Origin: an uncultured Victivallis sp.
GTDB taxonomy: Bacteria; Verrucomicrobiota; Lentisphaeria; Victivallales; Victivallaceae
Direction: 5' to 3'
Length of the DNA: 43,725 nt
Assembly: GCA_944389895.1 (NCBI GenBank)
Contig: CALXOA010000089.1
Coordinates: 1 to 43,725, forward strand
In this document: positions 18,033 to 26,450 of the stretch, piece after piece
How positions within the stretch are numbered: the stretch's first letter is position 1
Layout of the letters: the number at the start of each line of letters is the position of its first letter
The notes under the pieces: model-generated
What the model was told of the DNA's origin: nothing
The model's input: the letters and a program-made list of their open reading frames with translations, nothing else
Databases searched by the model: none
Translations under genes and position numbers: made by a program

Positions 18033-18691
18033 AACGAAACCGTAGTTTTACATTGATCGAGTTGCTGGTTGTGATTGCCATCATCGCGATTCTTGCCGCA
18101 CTGCTGCTGCCGGTACTGAACAAGGCACGAGACCGGGGACATATGGCGAAATGTACCGGAAACCTGCGTCAACTCGGGACCGGAGTCCTTCTTTATGCAA
18201 ATGATTCCCAGGATTTCGTGCCGATCCAGGCAAATGCCAGATACGATGTGTTCGGCGGTCACACGGAGGACTATCGCTCCTACTATCGTCCCTATTACGG
18301 GGAGAGCTGGCAGAGTAACTTCAATCGCGATCATGTCCAGATGGATGCCCGGCCGGTGGAGGTGTGTCCAAGCGACCCGAGGCGGGACGATAAGATCCGT
18401 TCCTCCTACTGTGTGTTCAACAATTACCTGCTGCGGGGGTCGACGACCCGTCTGATGAATCGCCTTTCCCTCTGGAAATATCCGTCCGGCACCCCCTGGT
18501 ATTTTGAAAACGACTTCACCGACGGGAATGATGTGAAGATTGTCTACAACAATGAGACACAGCGCGAAATGCGGCACAGCAGCCGGACATTGAACTATTT
18601 CTTCCTTGACGGCCACGTCAAAGCCCGTACGGTCGCCAGCGGCTATCAGACTCTCTGGACCTGCCGCAACTACTTCGATGCGCGCTTCTGA
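18029..18691 (+). CDS. Pseudopilin-like protein with prepilin N-terminus (cassette 3)
   Basis: A 220-residue protein starting [19 protein letters not shown], with the same prepilin signal and helix as the other three, then [24 protein letters not shown]. It ends with [19 protein letters not shown]; here the His and the Asp-Gly are separated by ten residues rather than nine. The start overlaps the lyase stop (ATGA). Unlike the other cassettes, the pseudopilin gene comes last in the operon. It is followed by a strong hairpin. Confidence 0.9.
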   Translation: MKRNRSFTLIELLVVIAIIAILAALLLPVLNKARDRGHMAKCTGNLRQLGTGVLLYANDSQDFVPIQANARYDVFGGHTEDYRSYYRPYYGESWQSNFNRDHVQMDARPVEVCPSDPRRDDKIRSSYCVFNNYLLRGSTTRLMNRLSLWKYPSGTPWYFENDFTDGNDVKIVYNNETQREMRHSSRTLNYFFLDGHVKARTVASGYQTLWTCRNYFDARF

Positions 18692-18705
18692 ACAGTCCCC
18701 CGCGG

Positions 18706-18733
18706 CGTCCCGGCCGCTTTCGCGGTCGGGACG
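18706..18733. terminator. Hairpin between convergent operons, possible bidirectional terminator
   Basis: CGTCCCGGCCGC (18706-18717), loop TTTC, GCGGTCGGGACG (18722-18733): a 12-bp stem with one G-U pair. There is no T-run on either side, so it is not a textbook intrinsic terminator, but its place between two convergent genes supports a 3'-end role. Confidence 0.5.
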
Positions 18734-18770
18734 GAATGGGGGGGAGGGGATCCCGGCGGGTTTTCCCTCA

Positions 18771-20900
18771 TTACCGCCCGGGGGGAGGCTGGAGCGTTTC
18801 CACCGCGAAAACGAGACCGCCGAGAGGTTCCAGCACAATTTCCGCAGTGATGCCGGGAAGAGCGGATTTCACCTCTCTGACCGGTACGGATTTTCCGGTA
18901 TGCGGATCCACTGCGACCACTTTGCCGTCCGCACCCGGGAGTTGCAGCGTTCCGTGGAACGGTTGCTCAGCCATATTGGCGAGGAAAAGCAGGCCGGCGC
19001 CGTCCGGCAGTTCCCGCAGGTGGGAGAGCAGAGCGCGTTTCGATGCGGCGGAGTTCTTCGCCGGTGTGATTCTGACCGCCTGCGGCAATGCGGTACAGGC
19101 GGCGAAACTGAAGTCCCGTTGCCACGGCAGATAGGTGAAGCCCGGATTCTTCCGGCATCTGCGCAGAATTGTTTCCAGATCGGCTTCTCCGGTCTCCCGG
19201 TTGTACTTCGGAAGCGCTCCCACTGCGATCACCCGGATTCCCGCGGCCAGTGCCGCTTCCAGTTTCATCAAGGTTGCCGCGCTCAGCACTGTGCACTGGG
19301 GCAGGATCAGGCACTCATAACTTCCGCATTCGGCCGCGAGTCGTCCGGAGCCGATCCTGGCCTTCCGGATGAAGGATTCATCCACATAATCGAAATCCAC
19401 CTGCTCGTGGAGGAGCGCCCAGGAAACTCCGGCAAACAGCCTGTCGAGTCTGCGCATGAAGGGCGTTGCATCGATGTTGCGACGGTTTCCGTTGGGGTGG
19501 AAGTTCGCCCACAGGGTCGCTTCCGGATAGAGAACCGCGACGCGGGAGGCCCGGCGTCCCTGCCGCAGCCAGGTTCCCAGCCGGGCAGCGTGCAGATTGA
19601 GATCGCGCAATTCCTCCGGAGTCTGGCCGTCGAAAGAGTAGTACGCGGTCAGGTTGTTGATCCCCATTGCATGATGGTAGTTGGTTGAGGCATGGATCCA
19701 GGCGAGCGGCGCCTTTCTTCCTTCCTGCCGCTCGGTGAAGTCGGAGTATTCCGAGAAACTTTCCCGGGCTCCGGAGAGATCGGCCAGCGAGGCGAGCAAC
19801 CGGGCGATCGGGATGTTGTTCTCATCCATCAGCCGTGCCGGACTGCTTGCCAGCTGGTCGATGCCGGGCCAGTCAAACTGCCGGGCTGACCGGTAGAAGG
19901 AACCGTACAGAGGAACTCCGGCCTGGAGCCGTTCCTCTTCAAGCATGTGTCCGGAAGAGCGGAGATGGTGTTTCCTGCACCATTTCCGCAAGGTTCCGAA
20001 ATAACCTTCCGCGACGGCATCGGCAACCAGTTCCCAGTAGTCGCAGCGCGCTTTGAGCGCACCGGGAGTCTCACGCCGGAAAAGCGCCGCCAACGCCTCC
20101 TCAATCGGATAACCGAACCGCTTCTGAAACTGCTTCGGGAAGCTCCGGTGCCAGGGGAGTTGCGGAAAGGGAATCGGTTCAATGTTCCACGACATCAGTG
20201 ATGGTTCATCCGTGAAGAACGCCAGGATGGAACGGCCGAACTCATCTCCGAGCCGTTCCGCGTAATGCTCATGCGTGATGCGGACAAACGCCCGGGTCGC
20301 CGTCGGATCACAGAGGTTGATGTAATCGCGCGGTTCGCTGTAACTGCCGGTACAGTGGGTGGCGTCGAACATCCGGCGAATGCTCAGCGTCAGCAGTTTG
20401 TATTTTCCTTCCGGTACTGCGAAATGCAATGTCCCGTGCACATCGGCGTCGGCGGTGATGTCGATCACCGGTGCCAGGGGATCCAGCGGCAGCAGCAGGG
20501 CTTTGTAGAGGTGTTCTCCCGGGGTGTCGGCGCGATAGCATCCAATTGGCCCGGCAATCACGCGTTCATACTCGAAAGCGACCAGCCCGATGGCTTTCAA
20601 TGCGGGATGCTTTTCGGGCACCACGCCGCCGGCACCGCCGGAGGGATATCCTTTCTCATCATAGATCCAGCTGTGCAGCTTTCGTGCAGCCAGTTCGCGA
20701 AAACCGTTTTCCATCTGTTCCCATTCCGCCGCGTCATCGGGGTAGTTGCGGGTGTATCGGATGTTTCCGACGGCTCCGGCGAAGCCGCAACGATCGAGAA
20801 ATTCGATCAGCTGCCCGCGGCTCTCCGGCGTGGAGATTCGATCATGGCGGATCGGATAGATGGCGTAACGGCGTTCAGGGGCGGGAAAATACTTTTCCAT
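18771..20900 (-). CDS. GH106-like glycoside hydrolase (alpha-L-rhamnosidase-type family)
   Basis: A 709-residue protein related to the large GH106-type family. Diagnostic parts are YDEKGYPSGGAGG (about 80-92), FFTDEPSL with an acidic pair (Asp231-Glu232), SSGHMLEEE (about 310), a late glutamine-amidotransferase-like segment (VAVLYPEATLW, YECLILPQCTVLS, GIRVIAVGALP) and a C-terminal beta part. No signal peptide is present at ATG 20900, which has AAGGAGG 7 nt upstream, so it likely acts in the cytoplasm on imported oligosaccharides. The usual substrate of GH106 is alpha-L-rhamnoside, but cytoplasmic relatives are poorly characterised. It is a single gene converging with cassette 3. Confidence 0.68.
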   Translation of the reverse strand: MEKYFPAPERRYAIYPIRHDRISTPESRGQLIEFLDRCGFAGAVGNIRYTRNYPDDAAEWEQMENGFRELAARKLHSWIYDEKGYPSGGAGGVVPEKHPALKAIGLVAFEYERVIAGPIGCYRADTPGEHLYKALLLPLDPLAPVIDITADADVHGTLHFAVPEGKYKLLTLSIRRMFDATHCTGSYSEPRDYINLCDPTATRAFVRITHEHYAERLGDEFGRSILAFFTDEPSLMSWNIEPIPFPQLPWHRSFPKQFQKRFGYPIEEALAALFRRETPGALKARCDYWELVADAVAEGYFGTLRKWCRKHHLRSSGHMLEEERLQAGVPLYGSFYRSARQFDWPGIDQLASSPARLMDENNIPIARLLASLADLSGARESFSEYSDFTERQEGRKAPLAWIHASTNYHHAMGINNLTAYYSFDGQTPEELRDLNLHAARLGTWLRQGRRASRVAVLYPEATLWANFHPNGNRRNIDATPFMRRLDRLFAGVSWALLHEQVDFDYVDESFIRKARIGSGRLAAECGSYECLILPQCTVLSAATLMKLEAALAAGIRVIAVGALPKYNRETGEADLETILRRCRKNPGFTYLPWQRDFSFAACTALPQAVRITPAKNSAASKRALLSHLRELPDGAGLLFLANMAEQPFHGTLQLPGADGKVVAVDPHTGKSVPVREVKSALPGITAEIVLEPLGGLVFAVETLQPPPGR

Positions 20901-21064
20901 GCTTGATCCTCCTTCGTGGTCTCGACGGCCGGTCCGGTTCCCGTGGTTCTCCGGCGGGAGTCTGTCGTTGACATCAGCCCTCCGGGTGCGGGGAACTCTA
21001 CGGACGAGGTTCTCCGTTTCCTCTTAAAATAGGTTCCTTTCGGGGAAATGCAATGAAGAAAACG

Positions 21065-21103
21065 AAAAAAGCGGCGTTTCCGGCAGAACACCGGAAACAC
21101 CGC
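21065..21103 (-). terminator. Rho-independent terminator of the NifU-like/GGGtGRT operon
   Basis: Read on the minus strand, a GC-rich stem (GGCGGTGTTTCCGG pairing with CCGGAAACGCCGC, one bulge) is followed by six T residues (21070-21065). It lies 24 bp after the GGGtGRT stop. Confidence 0.85.
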
Positions 21104-21126
21104 CTGTGAAGCGACTTCGGTAGGAA

Positions 21127-22125
21127 TTACTTCGCCTGGGCCACCGCGACTGCCACTGCGACGGAAGCGCCGACCATCGGGTGGTTGCCCATGCGTATCA
21201 GCCCCATCATCTCGACGTGCGCCGGAACGCTCGAAGAACCGGCGAACTGCGCATCGCCGTGCATGCGTCCCATGGTGTCGGTCATGCCGTAGCTGGCCGG
21301 ACCGGCGGCCATGTTGTCCGGGTGCAGCGTGCGGCCGGTGCCGCCGCCGGAGGCGACGCTGAAGTACTTGCGGCCATGCTCGATCGCCCACTTCTTGTAG
21401 GTTCCGGCGACCGGGTGCTGGAACCGGGTCGGATTGGTCGAGTTGCCGGTGATCGAGACGTCAACGCCTTCCTTGATCATCACGGCGACGCCCTCGGAAA
21501 CATCATCGACGCCGTAGCACTTGACGGCGGCTTTCGGACCGGCGGAGAACGCTTTCTCGTAGACGACCTTGAGCTCGCCGGTGTAGTAATCATACTCGGT
21601 TTCCACGTAGGTGAATCCGTTGATGCGGCTGATGATGTAGGCTGCATCCTTGCCGAGTCCGTTGAGGATCACCCGGAGCGGTTCCCTGCGGACCTTGTTG
21701 GCGGTCTTGGCGATGCCGATCGCCCCTTCCGCAGCCGCAAACGACTCGTGACCGGCCAGGAAGCAGAAGCACTTGGTCTCTTCGCGCAGCAGCATTGCCG
21801 CGAGGTTGCCGTGACCGATGCCGACCTGACGGGAGTCCGCCACGGAACCGGGGATGCAGAACGCCTGCAGACCGAGACCGATGTTCTCGGCCGCTTCCGC
21901 GGCATCCTTCGAATTTTTCTTCAATGCGATCGCCGCACCGAGGGTGTAGGCCCATACCGCGTTTTCAAACGCAATCGGCTGCACGCCCTTGACGATCTCT
22001 TCGACATTGATTCCCCTGGAGAGGCAGAGATCGCGCGCCGCTTCGAGCGACTCGAGACCGTATTCCTTCAACGCCTTCTCAATCTGGGCAATCCGGCGCT
22101 CGTATCCTTCAAATTTCACGCTCAT
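21127..22125 (-). CDS. GGGtGRT family protein
   Basis: A 332-residue member of the GGGtGRT family, named for the segment seen here as GGGTGRTLHPDN, followed by the conserved MAAGPASYGMTDTMGRMHGD and MVGASVAVAVA near the C-terminus. The family is of unknown function and often sits next to a NifU-like scaffold gene, as here (13 bp downstream of it). An iron-sulfur or metal-related role has been suggested by that neighbourhood only. ATG 22125 has AAGGAG upstream; the longer open frame has no such support. A terminator follows the gene. Confidence 0.88.
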   Translation of the reverse strand: MSVKFEGYERRIAQIEKALKEYGLESLEAARDLCLSRGINVEEIVKGVQPIAFENAVWAYTLGAAIALKKNSKDAAEAAENIGLGLQAFCIPGSVADSRQVGIGHGNLAAMLLREETKCFCFLAGHESFAAAEGAIGIAKTANKVRREPLRVILNGLGKDAAYIISRINGFTYVETEYDYYTGELKVVYEKAFSAGPKAAVKCYGVDDVSEGVAVMIKEGVDVSITGNSTNPTRFQHPVAGTYKKWAIEHGRKYFSVASGGGTGRTLHPDNMAAGPASYGMTDTMGRMHGDAQFAGSSSVPAHVEMMGLIRMGNHPMVGASVAVAVAVAQAK

Positions 22126-22138
22126 GATTGTGAACTCC

Positions 22139-22843
22139 TTATTCCTTGCGCGGGTCGATCTTCTTGACGGCCTCGTCGAAACGGCCGTAGCTCTTGACGT
22201 TCTTCTCGAACGCTTCGGCCGGAGCGACACCCTTGCGGATCGCCTCCATCATCTTGCCGAGATGGACGAACTTGTAGCCGATGATTTCGCTGTTTTCATC
22301 GAGGCCGATTTCCAGGACGTAACCCTCGGCCATTTCGAGATAACGCGGCCCTTTCTCAAGGGTCGAGAACATCGTTCCGACCTGCGAACGCAGCCCTTTG
22401 CCGAGGTCTTCGAGCCCGGCGCCGATCGGCAGGCCGCCTTCGCTGAAGGCGGTCTGGGAACGACCGTAGACGATCTGCTTGAAGAGTTCACGCATCGCAA
22501 CGTTGATCGCATCGCAGACAAGGTCGGAGTTGAGCGCTTCGAGGATGGTTTTCCCCGGCAGAATTTCGGAGGCCATCGCCGCCGAATGGGTCATTCCGGA
22601 GCAGCCGAGCGTCTCGACCAGCGCCTCCTGAATCACACCGTCCTTGACGTTGAGCGTCAGCTTGCAGGCTCCCTGCTGCGGCGCGCACCAGCCCACGCCG
22701 TGGGTCAACCCCGAAATATCGGTGATCTGCTTGGATTTGACCCACTTCCCCTCTTCCGGAATCGGGGCCGGATCATGCTTGGCGCCCTTGGCGACGCGGC
22801 ACATCTGCTCAACTTCGTGCGAGCACTGATACGGACAACTCAT
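22139..22843 (-). CDS. NifU/IscU-like iron-sulfur scaffold protein paired with GGGtGRT
   Basis: A 234-residue protein with a NifU N-terminal-like fold. Cysteines lie at MSCPYQCSHEVEQMC, GWCAPQQGAC and ETLGCSGMTHS, the last resembling the ligand loop of IscU-type scaffolds, followed by AMASEILPGKTILEAL. It is longer than a plain IscU, with an N-terminal Cys-rich extension and a C-terminal region of its own. ATG 22843 has AAGGAG 7 nt upstream. It is first in a two-gene operon with the GGGtGRT gene. It probably binds a cluster, but general iron-sulfur assembly genes (iscS, suf) are absent here, so a dedicated role with its partner is more likely. Confidence 0.85.
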   Translation of the reverse strand: MSCPYQCSHEVEQMCRVAKGAKHDPAPIPEEGKWVKSKQITDISGLTHGVGWCAPQQGACKLTLNVKDGVIQEALVETLGCSGMTHSAAMASEILPGKTILEALNSDLVCDAINVAMRELFKQIVYGRSQTAFSEGGLPIGAGLEDLGKGLRSQVGTMFSTLEKGPRYLEMAEGYVLEIGLDENSEIIGYKFVHLGKMMEAIRKGVAPAEAFEKNVKSYGRFDEAVKKIDPRKE

Positions 22844-22876
22844 GTTGGTTCTCCTTGAAGGTTTGTTTACAAAACG

Positions 22877-22915
22877 GGAATATTCCATAATATACACCGG
22901 ATTTCCTGTTTTTCA
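22877..22915 (-). promoter_or_regulatory. Weak candidate promoter with GGAATATTCC palindrome
   Basis: On the minus strand TATTAT (22892-22887) lies 17 bp after TGAAAA (22915-22910). The 10-bp palindrome GGAATATTCC (22877-22886) follows directly, near the presumed start site of the NifU-like operon. Confidence 0.35.
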
Positions 22916-22954
22916 CGTTTCCGGGGCGCTTTTTTCGGCAAATCTTCTCGCTGT

Positions 22955-24127
22955 TCAGCGGGGGGAGAGCGCCTTGCGCAATCCCTCTCCGGTGAAGTTG
23001 AATGAGAGAACGGCGACAAAGAGTGCCAATCCGGGAAAGAGGGTCAGATGCCAGTAGCTGAGCGGGTTGTCGAAGGCCTGGCGCAGCAGGCCGCCCCAAC
23101 TCGCGGTCGGCGGCTGAACGCCGAACCCGAGGAAGGAGAGCCCGCTTTCCGCCAGAATCGCACCGGCGACCCCGAAGGTGAAGCTGATCAGAATCGGCCC
23201 CGAGATGTTGGGCAGAAGGTGCACCAGCATGGTGCGCAGCGTCGGGATTCCTGCCACTTCGCAACTCTGGATGTAGGGAAGCGCCCGCTGTTTCAGGACT
23301 TCTCCGCGAACCAGAAACGCCAGACCGATCCATCCGGTCAGCCCGATTACCGCGATCACGATCAGGATCGACTGCTCGAACTTGTAATCTTTGAGGATCG
23401 ACATCAGAATCAACAGCAGAAGAAAGGTCGGAAAGCAGAGCAGCACTTCGACCAGTCGCATCACCGTCAGATCGAACCAGCCGCGGTAGTATCCGGCAGC
23501 CATTCCCACCAGGGTCCCGATCGCAAGCGCGAGTGCCGTGGCGAAAAGGCCGACCGCCAGCGAGGCACGGGCTCCGTAGATCATTCGTGAGGCGACATCG
23601 CGGCCGATTTCGTCAGCTCCCAGAATATGCCGGGCCGATGGCGCCGCGTAGGGGGGAGAGACAATTTCAAAGGGACCATAGGGAATCGGCGCGAAATAAG
23701 CCCGGACCCCGGGGGCTTCGGCCAGTTTCCGGTAGTCGGTTTTGTCCAGCCTCTGGCGGGCCAGAGCAAAGGGCACGACCAGAAGTGCCGCCGCCAGCAG
23801 CAGCGCCGGCCGGAACAGGCGACTGCGTCGGAACAGAAGGCGCAGCAGCACTGCGGCGGGAAGGAAAAGGAGCATATAATTGAATATCTGCTCAATCAGA
23901 TATTCGGAACTGTCCGGCGCGAAGAGCACCCGCAGAAACGGCATGCTCCAGCCGGAGGCGTCGTGCATCAGGAGCGGACGCCCGTTGGCCAGCAGCGGCG
24001 CCGCCACGGCCGGCACGACCAGAAGCAGAATGCCGAACACACCGAGGCGTGCCGGCCGGTCGCTCCAGAAGCGCCGGAGGCCGCGGCGGAACGGCGAAGC
24101 CGCTTCGGCGGGATTGCCCGCGGTCAC
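22955..24127 (-). CDS. ABC transporter permease, DppC/OppC family
   Basis: A 390-residue inner-membrane permease of peptide/nickel-type importers. The C-terminal 230 residues hold the family core: HILGADEIGRDVASRMIYGARASLAVG, several membrane helices, the ATPase-contact region around SCEVAGIPTLRTMLVHLLPN, and GLSFLGFGVQPPTASWG. The N-terminal 150 residues add more hydrophobic helices (LGVFGILLLVVPAVAAPLL; LFLPAAVLLRLLF; ALLLAAALLVVPF), a longer front than a standard DppC. The start GTG 24127 overlaps the stop of the NUDIX gene and has GGGAGG upstream. No partner permease, ATPase or binding protein is adjacent, so its partners must lie elsewhere. Confidence 0.88.
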   Translation of the reverse strand: MTAGNPAEAASPFRRGLRRFWSDRPARLGVFGILLLVVPAVAAPLLANGRPLLMHDASGWSMPFLRVLFAPDSSEYLIEQIFNYMLLFLPAAVLLRLLFRRSRLFRPALLLAAALLVVPFALARQRLDKTDYRKLAEAPGVRAYFAPIPYGPFEIVSPPYAAPSARHILGADEIGRDVASRMIYGARASLAVGLFATALALAIGTLVGMAAGYYRGWFDLTVMRLVEVLLCFPTFLLLLILMSILKDYKFEQSILIVIAVIGLTGWIGLAFLVRGEVLKQRALPYIQSCEVAGIPTLRTMLVHLLPNISGPILISFTFGVAGAILAESGLSFLGFGVQPPTASWGGLLRQAFDNPLSYWHLTLFPGLALFVAVLSFNFTGEGLRKALSPR

Positions 24128-24630
24128 AGAAAACCTCCCGCGCGAAGCTGCTCAAGCTCCCTGATCAGATTCGGCGTGAAACCACGTTGGTTTTCCGGAA
24201 GGAAGAGTTCCTCGAAACGCCAGAAACGGACTTCATCGATCTCTTCGCGCTGAAAATGGAACGGGCCGGCGAGGGTTACCGCGTAGACCCGTGTGTCTTC
24301 GGATTCGATTTCATTGCGGATTTGGGCATCGAAGAGAAAACGCAGTTCGGGTGGTTCCGTTACCCCGAGCTCTTCGGAGAGCTCCCGCCGCGCCGCCGTC
24401 GGGTAATCCTCCCCGAGGTTCAGGTGGCCGCCGACGGCGGTGTCCCATTTGCCCGGCTGGATGTCCTTTGTGACCGAACGTTTCTGCAACAGAAGCCGTC
24501 TTCCGTCGGGATGAAACACCACTACGTGGCTGGTATGATGCAGCAGCGCCGGATTGCCGTGACACTCGCGGCGCGGTGCGACACCGATCCGGTGTCCCTC
24601 TGCGTCGTAAATATCAAACAACTCTTCCAT
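24124..24630 (-). CDS. NUDIX hydrolase (YfcD/isopentenyl-isomerase-like)
   Basis: A 168-residue NUDIX protein. The full box is present around residues 66-88: GHLNLGE, seven residues, then REL and EELGV. The upstream HTSHVVVF and QKRSVTKDIQPGKWDTAVGGH are typical of the YfcD/Idi-like branch. It probably hydrolyses a nucleoside diphosphate derivative; the exact substrate cannot be told. ATG 24630 is preferred; an in-frame GTG lies just before it. Its stop overlaps the permease start, suggesting coupled translation, though a functional link is not obvious. Confidence 0.9.
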   Translation of the reverse strand: MEELFDIYDAEGHRIGVAPRRECHGNPALLHHTSHVVVFHPDGRRLLLQKRSVTKDIQPGKWDTAVGGHLNLGEDYPTAARRELSEELGVTEPPELRFLFDAQIRNEIESEDTRVYAVTLAGPFHFQREEIDEVRFWRFEELFLPENQRGFTPNLIRELEQLRAGGFL

Positions 24631-24662
24631 CACGCAGCTTCCCCTGGAGTTCTTCGTTGAAT

Positions 24663-24696
24663 CTCCCGCCGATTCCGGCTGCGGAACCGGCAGGAG
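24663..24696 (-). other. Hairpin after the lipoprotein gene
   Basis: Arms CTCCCGCCGATTCCGG and the near-complement ending CGGCAGGAG form a strong imperfect stem. There is no T-run, so it may be a 3'-end stabiliser or factor-dependent terminator. Confidence 0.4.
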
Positions 24697-24708
24697 AGCA
24701 TTTTCAGC

Positions 24709-25062
24709 TTACTTCGCCATCTTGGCCTTCAACGCTTCGGCGTAGGCTTCCAGACCGGCCTTGAGGTTGTCGAGGGACTTGGTCACTTCAGCCACTTTTG
24801 CAGCGGCCTTTTTCCCCTCTTCGCCGAGTTTCTTGTCCAGCGGAACGGCGGCCAGTTCGTCGGCGGCTTTCTTGAGTTCGGCAGCCTTGGCCTCGATCGC
24901 CTTCTTGTAGGCTTCCATCTGCTTTTCGATCTTCGCGGTATCCCAGTTCGCGGCCTCGGCTTTGATTTCGGCCGGAGTCTTGTTCTCGTCGACATCGCCG
25001 CAGCCGGTCATCATTCCGGCGGCCAGGATCGCACACGCGAAAGCCATTGCAAATTTTTTCAT
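24709..25062 (-). CDS. Small predicted lipoprotein with coiled coil
   Basis: 117 residues. The N-terminus MKKFAMAFACAILAAGMMTGC is a lipoprotein signal with Cys21 as the lipidation site. The mature part is almost wholly helical, rich in Ala, Lys and Glu (AYKKAIEAKAAELKKAADELAAVP), so a coiled coil lying in the periplasm. ATG 25062 is used; an ATG three codons upstream sits too close to the ribosome site. The gene lies between phosphohexomutase and NUDIX genes on the same strand. Function unknown; an envelope-spacing role like that of other small helical lipoproteins is a guess. Confidence 0.82.
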   Translation of the reverse strand: MKKFAMAFACAILAAGMMTGCGDVDENKTPAEIKAEAANWDTAKIEKQMEAYKKAIEAKAAELKKAADELAAVPLDKKLGEEGKKAAAKVAEVTKSLDNLKAGLEAYAEALKAKMAK

Positions 25063-25110
25063 TTCCCCCATTCCTTCCTGTTGTTTGGGTTACTTTTTTC
25101 TGCGGGCGTC

Positions 25111-26427
25111 TTACCCGCGGATGATCTTCAACAGTTCGTCGCGTTTCTCCTCCATCAATTCTCTGCTGTCTGCTTCGACAATCAACCGCAGCAACGGCTC
25201 GGTGTTGGAGGCGCGCACATTGAACCACCATTTGTCGTATTCGACCGAAATTCCGTCGAGTTCATATTCCCGACCGTCGCTGTACTTCGCCTTGAGCGTT
25301 TCAAGGATCGGTTTGACGTCGGCAACCCGGGAGTTGATTTCCCCCGACGAGAAATATTTGCGCAGCGGATCGACCAGTTCATGCAGCGGTTTGTTCTTCT
25401 TGCAGATCAGGTTCGAGAGCATGATCATCGCCAGCCCCTGCGACTCGGCGGTGAAGTTCTGCTTGAAGTAGTAGTGACCGGAGAGTTCCCCGGCGAACAC
25501 CGCGTCATGCTCGCGCATCTGTGCCTTGATGAAGGCGTGGCCGACCCGCGACTGAATCGCGGTGCCGCCGTTGGCGCGGATGCACTCCGGCACGGCGCGG
25601 CTGCTGCGCAGATCGTAAAGGATCGTGGCCGGGCCGTGCGACAGAATATCCTGGGCAATCAGCGCGGTGAAGAGATCCATCGGAATGATTTCCCCCCGGT
25701 CATCGATGAAACCGCAGCGGTCGGCGTCGCCGTCGAAGGCCGCGCCGAAATCGGCACCGACCTCCCGCACCTTCGCCCGGATCGCGTCGAGGGTGTCGTG
25801 ATGAAGCGGATTGGCCTCATGGTTCGGGAAGGTGCCGTCGAGCACATCATACAGCGGAACGATGTCGAAAAGGTCGGTGATTCCGGCGATCTCGTAAAGT
25901 CCCATTGCGTTTGCATAGTCGACCACCACCTTGAGTTTGCGGTCCATCTGTGCAAAGGAGCGCAGGAACTTGCCGTATTCCGGCGCAATGTCATAGCTCG
26001 AGAGTTTTCCGGTGTGGTCGCTCTTTTTCCAGGATTTCGCTTCGACGATCTTCTGGATCTCCATGATGCCGGTTGCTCCGGAAATCGGCACCGCATTGGC
26101 AAGGCAGAGCTTGAAGCCGTTCCATTCGCCCGGATTGTGGCTTGCCGTGATCATCACGCTGCCGTCGGTCTTCAGGGTGCCGTTTGCGAAATAGCTCATC
26201 GGTGTGGAACACAGTCCGAGGTCGATCACATCGGCTCCCTGGGCGAGCATTCCGCGGCTCAACCCCTCGAACAACGGTTCGGAGTGGGGGCGCATATCGC
26301 GGCCGACCGCCACCTTCTTCGCACCGGTGAACTCGATGTAGGCGCGACCGATCGCCTCGGCTGTTTCGGAATTGATCTCGGCGGGATAGACTCCCCGGAT
26401 ATCGTAGGCTTTGAAAATTCCCGACAT
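25111..26427 (-). CDS. manB: Phosphomannomutase/phosphoglucomutase
   Basis: A 438-residue alpha-D-phosphohexomutase that interconverts hexose-6- and hexose-1-phosphates. All four active-site loops are seen: the phosphoserine loop TASHNPG (Ser96), the metal loop DGDADRCG (232-239), the sugar-specificity loop GELSGHYYF (about 313) and the phosphate loop RASNTEPLLR near the C-terminus. The GELSGH form is typical of bifunctional PMM/PGM. ATG 26427 has AGGAGG 9 nt upstream. It probably supplies mannose-1-phosphate to the manC product encoded 25 kb away. It lies 23 bp after the aldehyde dehydrogenase gene in a long same-strand run. Confidence 0.92.
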   Translation of the reverse strand: MSGIFKAYDIRGVYPAEINSETAEAIGRAYIEFTGAKKVAVGRDMRPHSEPLFEGLSRGMLAQGADVIDLGLCSTPMSYFANGTLKTDGSVMITASHNPGEWNGFKLCLANAVPISGATGIMEIQKIVEAKSWKKSDHTGKLSSYDIAPEYGKFLRSFAQMDRKLKVVVDYANAMGLYEIAGITDLFDIVPLYDVLDGTFPNHEANPLHHDTLDAIRAKVREVGADFGAAFDGDADRCGFIDDRGEIIPMDLFTALIAQDILSHGPATILYDLRSSRAVPECIRANGGTAIQSRVGHAFIKAQMREHDAVFAGELSGHYYFKQNFTAESQGLAMIMLSNLICKKNKPLHELVDPLRKYFSSGEINSRVADVKPILETLKAKYSDGREYELDGISVEYDKWWFNVRASNTEPLLRLIVEADSRELMEEKRDELLKIIRG

Positions 26428-26450
26428 GGTTTTGTGCCTCCTGTGCAATC

